Source of the DNA: Cephalothrix simula
Taxonomy: Eukaryota > Nemertea > Palaeonemertea > Archinemertea > Cephalotrichidae
Reading direction: 5' to 3'
Assembly: GCA_035591015.1 (NCBI GenBank)
Contig: JAXIUW010214842.1
Location: 1-10,824 of the forward strand
DNA length: 10,824 nucleotides
The position numbers were made by a program, and so were the translations under genes. The notes beneath the pieces are model-generated. The model was not told the DNA's origin, ran no database searches, and saw only the letters and a program-made list of their open reading frames with translations. This document shows positions 6,144 through 10,824 of the stretch, piece by piece. Each line of letters begins with the position of its first letter. The stretch's first letter is position 1.

Positions 6144-7430
6144 ATGACCTTTCAGTATGGAGCTAAATTGGATCCTTACAGAAAACTTCGATCTGAGTTT
6201 GGAGTCACTGGTGTGCGGCAGACGGTAGTAGTAACCAACAACCCATCAACCATTGACCAGAATCAGATCCTGCTCGTGAGATTCCCGAATCTCGGAGCTA
6301 ATGACGTCATAGCGCCTGGGACGGCACGCCTGGCTTTCAAATTGTCCCTCAATCCAGGAAAAGATGCAAACCGCACTATTGTCAACAATATCGGGCGCGC
6401 CTTGGTGAAAAAGCTTTCCATCAAAATTGAAGGGAACGAAGTCCAGTCCATTGATGATGCAGATGTTTGGCTGTGCTACAACGACCTATGGAAAACCAAA
6501 AAGGTGCGAGAAGATGCTGTCTATCAAGGCATTCAAGCTGCCAATGTTGCAGCTCTCCGCACTGGGGCAGGAAATAAAGATGTCACTGTTGCAAAAGATA
6601 AAGCCATCAGTGAAGCATATGAAAACAGGTTTTGCATCCCACTGGACTTTGAACTGCTGGAATCCCACATGCCATATTACCAAGGTGGACTACTGGACAG
6701 GCTCAGCTACGAAATCACTTTCAACGACTATTCAAGAGTCATCAAATCTTCAGACCAGGCAACGACGTACACCATATCTGGAATTGCTCTCGAGTTTGAC
6801 ATGGTAACAAACGCTAACCTTGCACGGCTGGTAAAGGCTCAGTATGAAACCAAGCTCTCAGTGTTATATGACAGGGTACTACGGCATCGAAGAATCACCC
6901 TTGACAAATCTGATACAGTTTGGAACATCAACCTGAATACCCCAGCTCTCTCTATGAAAGGCATACTCCTGCTGTTTGAAGACCCCAAAAAGGCTGGAAA
7001 GAATTGGGAGCGTGACACAGAAAAGTTCTACAACCCAAAGGTCACCAAGGCCACAGTAACCATTGAAGGAGTACCAAACCAACTGTATGCTTCAGGAATG
7101 CTCCCATATCAACAGTGGAACGAAATTTGCCGCCACTTTGCCGATGGACAATTCAGAACAGCGGTGGGCGTGTCAAAAGAATTGCACATGGCTGATGTTT
7201 CTGTATCAGAATTTCTCACAGATAAATACGCCCTTTGGCTCGATATGAGATGCACCGATGACAACAGCCTCCACGGAACAGGCAGACGAATCCAGAATGG
7301 TAGTGAGGGCATAACGCTGCAGTTAGAAAAGACAGCAGAGAGTGCCGGTGTATTGAACTGTTACGTGTACGTAGTGATGGATGCCACACTGCAAATACAA
7401 AATGGCAGGTTTGTCAACACAGTCTACTAA
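6144..7430 (+). CDS. Major capsid protein candidate, double jelly-roll type
   Basis: Probable main shell protein, 428 aa. The evidence is contextual and by resemblance: a long beta-rich protein without membrane segments, placed directly before an A32-type packaging ATPase, with an N-terminal half resembling capsid proteins of invertebrate Polinton-like elements. Landmarks are LLVRFPNLGANDVIAPGT near residue 44-61, KKLSIKIEGNEVQSIDDADV near 90-109 (a beta strand then a loop), a CYNDLWKT motif just after, and FELLESHMPYYQGGLLDRLSYEITF in the middle. The two halves each contain strand-rich blocks separated by loops, compatible with two jelly-rolls. The length is at the small end for Polinton capsids (commonly 450-600), so insertion loops may be short. 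The start is the ATG at 6144, with a purine at -3. The stop lies 29 bases inside the ATPase frame. Structure prediction would settle the fold. Confidence 0.82.
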   Translation: MTFQYGAKLDPYRKLRSEFGVTGVRQTVVVTNNPSTIDQNQILLVRFPNLGANDVIAPGTARLAFKLSLNPGKDANRTIVNNIGRALVKKLSIKIEGNEVQSIDDADVWLCYNDLWKTKKVREDAVYQGIQAANVAALRTGAGNKDVTVAKDKAISEAYENRFCIPLDFELLESHMPYYQGGLLDRLSYEITFNDYSRVIKSSDQATTYTISGIALEFDMVTNANLARLVKAQYETKLSVLYDRVLRHRRITLDKSDTVWNINLNTPALSMKGILLLFEDPKKAGKNWERDTEKFYNPKVTKATVTIEGVPNQLYASGMLPYQQWNEICRHFADGQFRTAVGVSKELHMADVSVSEFLTDKYALWLDMRCTDDNSLHGTGRRIQNGSEGITLQLEKTAESAGVLNCYVYVVMDATLQIQNGRFVNTVY

Positions 7431-8049
7431 CCATCTACTACCAAAATATCCGCACTCAGGACTCGTATGTGGTGCAACTGGATGTGGGAAGACTGTATTC
7501 GCTCTCGATCTTCTTGAAACTCCTCAAAAAGATGGTGGTTACAGGGGCTTCTTCAAGCACATCGTGGTCCTGTGCCCAACCCTAAAATGGAACTCGTCAT
7601 ACAAATCTCGGCCGTGGGTTCTAACAGACCCTGAAGTGTACCTCGTCGATCCAGGCGACAGACTGCATGATTGGTTACAAGCTTTCTTTACGCAATTTGC
7701 AGGGCAACAAACACTATTCATCATTGATGACTGCTCCGCCAAGGCAGCCATGACCCAGAAAAAACATATGCTGTCAGAATTGGCCTTCAGTGGTCGCCAT
7801 GCAAACTGCTCAGTCTGGATTCTCACACAAAAATATAACAGCGTGCTAAAAGACTTTCGAGAGCAATTAAAATGGGTGTGCCTATTCTACTGCAAGGATC
7901 GCGATAGTTTCGAAGACTGCCTCCGAGAAAATGATGTTATACAGTCTAAAGAAGAGAGGACAGCGATGAGGAAAAGGATCAACGACACTCCCCACTCAAA
8001 ACTTCTGTTGAAGACTGACCAGCCAGCTGCATTCAGATTAATGCTATGA
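7402..8049 (+). CDS. A32/FtsK-HerA-type DNA packaging ATPase
   Basis: Motor that pumps genomic DNA into the preformed capsid, 215 aa from the ATG at 7402; the ATG at 7381 in the same frame would add seven residues. Walker A is GATGCGKT (residues 24-31), Walker B is TLFIIDDC (104-111), and a downstream GRH...WILTQ segment (131-143) matches the sensor region of the vaccinia A32-like branch. The short length is usual for the packaging ATPases of Polintons, virophages and related elements. It overlaps the capsid gene by 29 bases (50 from the earlier ATG), and its TGA overlaps the ATG of a tiny downstream ORF as ATGA. All catalytic residues are present, so the protein looks functional. This is the firmest functional call in the morphogenesis block. 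Confidence 0.93.
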   Translation: MAGLSTQSTNHLLPKYPHSGLVCGATGCGKTVFALDLLETPQKDGGYRGFFKHIVVLCPTLKWNSSYKSRPWVLTDPEVYLVDPGDRLHDWLQAFFTQFAGQQTLFIIDDCSAKAAMTQKKHMLSELAFSGRHANCSVWILTQKYNSVLKDFREQLKWVCLFYCKDRDSFEDCLRENDVIQSKEERTAMRKRINDTPHSKLLLKTDQPAAFRLML

Positions 8050-8126
8050 ATATCATCGTCCTATGCTGCATTCAACTTTTCGTGTGCACAATCCTGATCT
8101 ATCAACTGCCAAAAACTTTCATTTAG
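8046..8126 (+). CDS. Tiny 26-aa hydrophobic peptide overlapping the ATPase stop
   Basis: The ATG at 8046 overlaps the ATPase TGA as ATGA and opens a 26-codon frame ending in TAG. The peptide starts MNIIVLCCIQLFVCTILIY and ends QLPKTFI. It is almost entirely a single membrane helix with three cysteines and one lysine near the C-terminus, as in small viral membrane peptides. It lies in a 111-base gap between the ATPase and the next gene. No family is recognised. Chance is possible for so short a frame; the composition and the exact overlap favour a real gene. Confidence 0.45.
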   Translation: MNIIVLCCIQLFVCTILIYQLPKTFI

Positions 8127-8160
8127 ATACAGATCACAATCTGCACATAGTGCAGTCAAC

Positions 8161-8694
8161 ATGGATGATGCTCTCATTGACGAACTACTTTCTGATGGTC
8201 AACCGAACCTTGGGCAGTCAGTGTGCATCAGCACAGAACCTACAGAGTGTGAAACTAAGAGGTCGCGGCTTGCTGCAATTGTCACCGGTGGGCGCTCAAA
8301 ACAGTACATTGGTAAAAGCCTGTCCTTATCTGAAATTGACCTACTGCCAGATGAAGAAGTTTCAAAGCTCTATGACAGGTATGAAGCCCGACTGGGTTCA
8401 ATGATGGCAAAATCGCTTGGTAGTACACTCATAAGAACCTATGCTGCAATTGCCAGTAAATTCTTGCCAATACCTGCCAAAGATGACCTTGCAGATGACC
8501 TTGAAAACGATCCATTTGTATCACATTCCATCTCTACCGCTGCTTGTCAGCTCTACCACCATTTCGGGAATTTCTTGGCTCCACTTGCTGCAGGAGTGAT
8601 AACTGCTAAACATCTCCGATTTGAAGAAATGCAACTACAAGGATATCAAACTGACCGATCCACTGGTCTCGAGGATGGAGCCTGCAACGAATGA
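8161..8694 (+). CDS. 177-aa protein of unknown function
   Basis: I do not recognise a family. The ATG at 8161 opens an acidic N-terminus (MDDALIDELLSDG). A basic patch near 33-50 (KRSRLAAIVTGGRSK) could contact nucleic acid, followed by a helical charged segment (55-85) and a moderately hydrophobic part (130-150, ending LAPLAAGVITAK) that is weak for a transmembrane helix. A 12-bp direct repeat at 8482-8505 encodes DDLADDLE. It follows the packaging ATPase in the plus-strand block, and its last 20 bases overlap the next gene's ATG at 8675. A particle-associated or assembly role is inferred from position only. Confidence 0.8.
   Translation: MDDALIDELLSDGQPNLGQSVCISTEPTECETKRSRLAAIVTGGRSKQYIGKSLSLSEIDLLPDEEVSKLYDRYEARLGSMMAKSLGSTLIRTYAAIASKFLPIPAKDDLADDLENDPFVSHSISTAACQLYHHFGNFLAPLAAGVITAKHLRFEEMQLQGYQTDRSTGLEDGACNE
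8482..8505 (+). repeat. Two 12-bp tandem units (DDLA, DDLE)
   Basis: GATGACCTTGCA at 8482-8493 is repeated as GATGACCTTGAA at 8494-8505 inside the 177-aa gene. It is an in-frame short duplication that adds acidic residues. Confidence 0.6.
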
Positions 8695-9109
8695 AATTCA
8701 AGAAGAGGCACAGGGCGAGCCGGAGCGTGTGACTGAAGAAACCCCGCCGCCTCCAAAGCCTGCCAAAAATCCGGGAAGGGTTGCTGCTGGAAAACGCCTG
8801 GCTGAGTGGAACCGAAAAAAGAAAGCCGAACTCCTCGGAGCTGCTACAGCTCCTGGACGGTCCAACGCCGAGGCAAAACAGGAGCAAAGTGCACCAGAGC
8901 CGAAAGCTGAAAGCACACCAGACATTCTGTCACATGTGAAAATCCCAATTGAACTATGGGTAGTGGTAGGAATATTGGGACTTGGACTGGCTTACATGTG
9001 TCATAAAAGTGCAAACATTGCAAGCAATAGGCAAACTACAAAACAACCAACTGAAACACCTGCCAAAGACGACCAGTTTAGAATCCAGAACGATCCTTTC
9101 TACTGGTAA
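8675..9109 (+). CDS. 144-aa single-pass membrane protein with basic AGK-R motif
   Basis: The function is unknown. The likely start is the ATG at 8675 (MEPATNEIQEE), which overlaps the end of the previous gene by 20 bases; an in-frame ATG at 8621 would add 18 residues and a longer overlap. The acidic proline-rich N-terminus (TPPPPKP at 23-29) precedes GRVAAGKRLAEWNRKKK (34-50), a basic helix resembling a motif I recall from small proteins of invertebrate Polinton-like elements. A low-complexity Ala/Glu/Pro stretch (55-80) leads to one membrane helix at about 91-109 (IPIELWVVVGILGLGLAYMC), then a polar tail ending FYW. A virion membrane or assembly protein fits. The basic helix may bind DNA or the capsid. 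The next ATG is two bases after its stop. Confidence 0.82.
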   Translation: MEPATNEIQEEAQGEPERVTEETPPPPKPAKNPGRVAAGKRLAEWNRKKKAELLGAATAPGRSNAEAKQEQSAPEPKAESTPDILSHVKIPIELWVVVGILGLGLAYMCHKSANIASNRQTTKQPTETPAKDDQFRIQNDPFYW

Positions 9110-9111
9110 TA

Positions 9112-9354
9112 ATGTCAAACATACCTGCTGAGGGAAAACACGTCGTAAATCTTGCTTATCACGGTGCAGTGCTCAGCGCCATTGCAATCAGCCTCACCAT
9201 GGTCGCAAAAAAGATCGCACGCGTAAAGGCACCGGATATTGGCCATCTGAACATCGAAGATGGCATCAAGCTTACAGCGGCAATCAGTGGCGCACTAGCC
9301 ACCCAAGACATGCTAATTAAACAAGGAATCCTACCGGCTAATATAATGAAGTAA
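9112..9354 (+). CDS. 80-aa small membrane protein
   Basis: The function is unknown. The ATG at 9112 lies two bases after the preceding stop. A hydrophobic helix spans about 15-32, followed by a basic KKIAR patch and a second, weaker hydrophobic stretch (53-66). It looks like a small one- or two-pass membrane or virion protein. The tight spacing with both neighbours (2 and 7 bases) argues that it belongs to the same transcript as the flanking small genes. Confidence 0.78.
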   Translation: MSNIPAEGKHVVNLAYHGAVLSAIAISLTMVAKKIARVKAPDIGHLNIEDGIKLTAAISGALATQDMLIKQGILPANIMK

Positions 9355-9361
9355 CCAAGCC

Positions 9362-9787
9362 ATGGCAACAGCAATAGCTATGATGATAGGGGGAGCCATT
9401 GTTAATGCTCTCGCCTTCAGTGGATCCAACTATCTCTTCAGCAAAATGGGTAAAGGTGACTCACAAGAAGAAAGAAAACGGCACGACCTTGCGATCGAAC
9501 AGCTACAGACAGCACAGGCGAATTGGTCCAAAAAGTGTCAACAGCGCCTCGATTACATCAATCAGCAGCTCCGAGCCATGGGCCACGCCGAAAAAACATT
9601 CACCGATGTAGATACAGCAATGCAAGAATACAACATGCTAACTGGCAAATCCCTCGGAGTTCTTGAAGAAAAGCCAAAATTCTCGGACTTCTACATGCCC
9701 AGCGGTGGTCAAAAGAATCGGGAAATCCTGTTCATCACTGCAGGAATGGGCCTTACAGCTTTGGTTACATATAAGCTGACCCGCTGA
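9362..9787 (+). CDS. 141-aa protein with terminal hydrophobic segments and coiled coil
   Basis: The function is unknown. The ATG at 9362 sits in gccATGG, a strong eukaryotic initiation context. A hydrophobic Gly/Ala N-terminus (3-20), a charged helical/coiled-coil section (34-75, beginning EERKRHDLAIEQLQ), a spacer with FSDFYMPSGGQKN (108-119), and a C-terminal membrane helix (about 121-138) follow in order. I recall similar spellings in proteins of invertebrate Polinton-like elements, but cannot check. With its neighbours it forms a set of small membrane proteins downstream of the packaging motor. Confidence 0.83.
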   Translation: MATAIAMMIGGAIVNALAFSGSNYLFSKMGKGDSQEERKRHDLAIEQLQTAQANWSKKCQQRLDYINQQLRAMGHAEKTFTDVDTAMQEYNMLTGKSLGVLEEKPKFSDFYMPSGGQKNREILFITAGMGLTALVTYKLTR

Positions 9788-9846
9788 AAAGCATATCGCC
9801 CCGTTTTTCGATTTAGAGCTATGCAACCAAAAGGAATAACACCAAA

Positions 9847-10149
9847 ATGGGTATTACAGAAGAACTAGCTTCTGTTATGCAAGAAGTTGCTAACTGTGCT
9901 GAAGAAGATAATGTGCCAGGTCCCCTAAAAGAAACTATGACCTCTGTTGCAGAAACTTTACTTCACTGCTACACAAAGTACAATGACAAGTCAGCCGGAA
10001 GGTATGCAAGGATGGTCCTCCGAGAAGGCAAAATGTGGGATGACACAGAATCTCCAATTGAGAGATCAGTATACCAACTGCCAGACCGTTCAAAAGAAGC
10101 TTGCAAAAAATTGATCAAGATGCTGAAGAAAGTAGCTCAAATTCGCTAA
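9847..10149 (+). CDS. 100-aa soluble helical protein, unknown function
   Basis: No family is recognised. The ATG at 9847 (aaaATGG context) starts a mostly alpha-helical, charged, soluble protein: acidic in its first third (EEDNVPG), basic at the C-terminus (CKKLIKMLKKVAQIR). Landmarks are KSAGRYARMVLREGKMWD near residue 48-65 and YQLPDRSKEA near 78. It is the last plus-strand gene, after a 59-base gap, and its stop overlaps the convergent integrase stop by four bases. It could be an early regulatory or assembly protein; nothing visible decides. Confidence 0.7.
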   Translation: MGITEELASVMQEVANCAEEDNVPGPLKETMTSVAETLLHCYTKYNDKSAGRYARMVLREGKMWDDTESPIERSVYQLPDRSKEACKKLIKMLKKVAQIR

Positions 10150-10824
10150 GTCTTCTTACTAGCACTCCTTAGCCGCCTTGGAGAAGGAGCCCGGGCTTTG
10201 AGACCCTCACGCACCATGCGACGCCGCAGCTGCTGTGCCTTCTGCAATTTCTGGCGCTCTTTTTCAGCCTCATCAGCAGCCTCAGCATCACTTGGCTCAA
10301 CCACAGCTTGGAGCTCATAATCTTTGAAGATCCCTGCAACATCTTTAACCTTGAAAGTGTCGATACCTACTCGCTTTTCGATGGGGTGAATACCAACAGA
10401 CCATCGGGGAGCACTACCTTTTGTGAAGCTGGTTCTATTGGTGATGTGCCGAACTTTAACTCCAGCTTTAAATGGGCCTCTATCAACTCGCGCTGCGACC
10501 TCCATGGCTCGAATCCGGTCGTCTAAACGCTCTCTCTCCATATCCTCCTGGGTGAACTCAGCTGGTGCAGTGCCAGTAATTCTGTTTTTGTGCCTGTTAT
10601 ATGCTGCAATGATGTCTTGGAAACGATCGACCCAATTGTTGTTGCCATTGCGAAGACGCTATCGCTCAAGAATTGCCCGAAGCGTCACATGAAATCTGTC
10701 AATCCTGCCTAATGGTGCATGGTTTTTGGGGTCAGAAGTGAAATGGTGTACACTATTCTTGGACATTAAGGAAGCAAAGCTTTTACTGGTGAATTCAGTG
10801 CCACTATCAGTCCATAGCTGCCGC
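10146..10824 (-). pseudogene. Retrovirus-like (rve) integrase, 5'-partial, with in-frame TAG
   Basis: Integrase of the Polinton/retroviral DDE type, which would insert the element into host chromosomes. The frame enters from the right edge with LWTDSGTEF (second catalytic Asp). A GRIDRF segment follows in which the residue 36 positions after that Asp is Asp, where D,D(35)E enzymes carry Glu. An amber codon then interrupts the frame at 10659-10661 between ER and RLRNGNNNW. After the break, reading resumes through an AYNRHKNRITGTAPAEF segment and an SH3- or chromo-like C-terminal domain (FKAGVKVRHITN, WSVGIHPI, GIFKDYEL), ending in a basic tail (LRRRMVREGLKARAPSPRR). An internal ATG at 10541 could give a 131-aa C-terminal fragment. 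The N-terminal zinc-binding and first catalytic part is outside the window. The TAG may be a real inactivation, a sequencing error or a recoded stop. Confidence 0.85.

Noticed and set aside
8063-8404. 113-codon plus-strand frame overlapping the 177-aa gene.
   Set aside because: It overlaps the 177-aa frame for most of its length, its composition looks random, and neighbour spacing fits the 8161 gene.
9823-9870. Short ATG frame (MQPKGITPKW...) ahead of the 100-aa gene.
   Set aside because: Only 15 codons, polar with no distinctive composition, and overlapping the better-supported 9847 start.
1-10824. CRISPR array, bacterial operon or prophage interpretation.
   Set aside because: No regularly spaced repeats or Shine-Dalgarno signals. 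A LINE-type RT, a Polinton-like integrase and capsid point to a eukaryotic element despite the compact gene order.

Overview
The window is best read as most of a virus-like DNA transposon or endogenous dsDNA virus of the Maverick/Polinton (adintovirus-like) grade, probably in or from an invertebrate animal. The evidence is a double-jelly-roll-type major capsid candidate (6144-7430), immediately followed by an A32/FtsK-type packaging ATPase (7402-8049) with intact Walker A and B motifs, and a retrovirus-like (rve) integrase running off the right edge (10824-10146, minus strand). Genes are intronless and packed, with overlaps of 4 to 30 bases, and show no Shine-Dalgarno pattern, so I read it as eukaryotic rather than bacterial. 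I cannot name the host. Family assignments rest on motifs and on recalled resemblance to unnamed proteins in cnidarian and other invertebrate genomes, not on a search.

Layout, left to right. Positions 3-1424 (+) are the C-terminal two thirds or so of a non-LTR-type reverse transcriptase with an intact FADD catalytic box, open to the left edge. Positions 1417-1607 hold a long imperfect inverted repeat enclosing three further hairpins, between the convergent ends of the RT and the next gene. Three minus-strand genes follow, transcribed from about 3485 to 1644: a 221-aa virion-like protein, a 168-aa protein with a phage tail-fibre-like motif (joined to the first by an ATGA overlap), and a 216-aa membrane protein. 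A 29-bp palindromic TATA-rich gap separates them from a divergent plus-strand gene (3515-4810) for a tail-anchored 431-aa protein. That gene converges on and overlaps a minus-strand coiled-coil/membrane protein (6094-4781). A 49-bp divergent gap then leads to the plus-strand block: capsid, ATPase, a tiny 26-aa membrane peptide, and five small proteins of 177, 144, 80, 141 and 100 aa, at least three of them with membrane segments. The block ends by convergent overlap with the integrase.

Together the genes look like a morphogenesis module: capsid shell, DNA packaging motor, several small membrane or virion proteins, and probable attachment or entry proteins (the fibre-like gene, the tail-anchored gene, and the coiled-coil/membrane gene). 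The integrase would serve chromosomal insertion. No protein-primed DNA polymerase B and no capsid-maturation protease are visible here; they may lie outside the window.

The points most worth a second look are the intact RT directly abutting a capsid module, the structured RNA-like inverted repeat at its 3' end, the tail-fibre motif, and the integrase, which carries Asp where the catalytic Glu is expected and an in-frame TAG, while every other reading frame is open.
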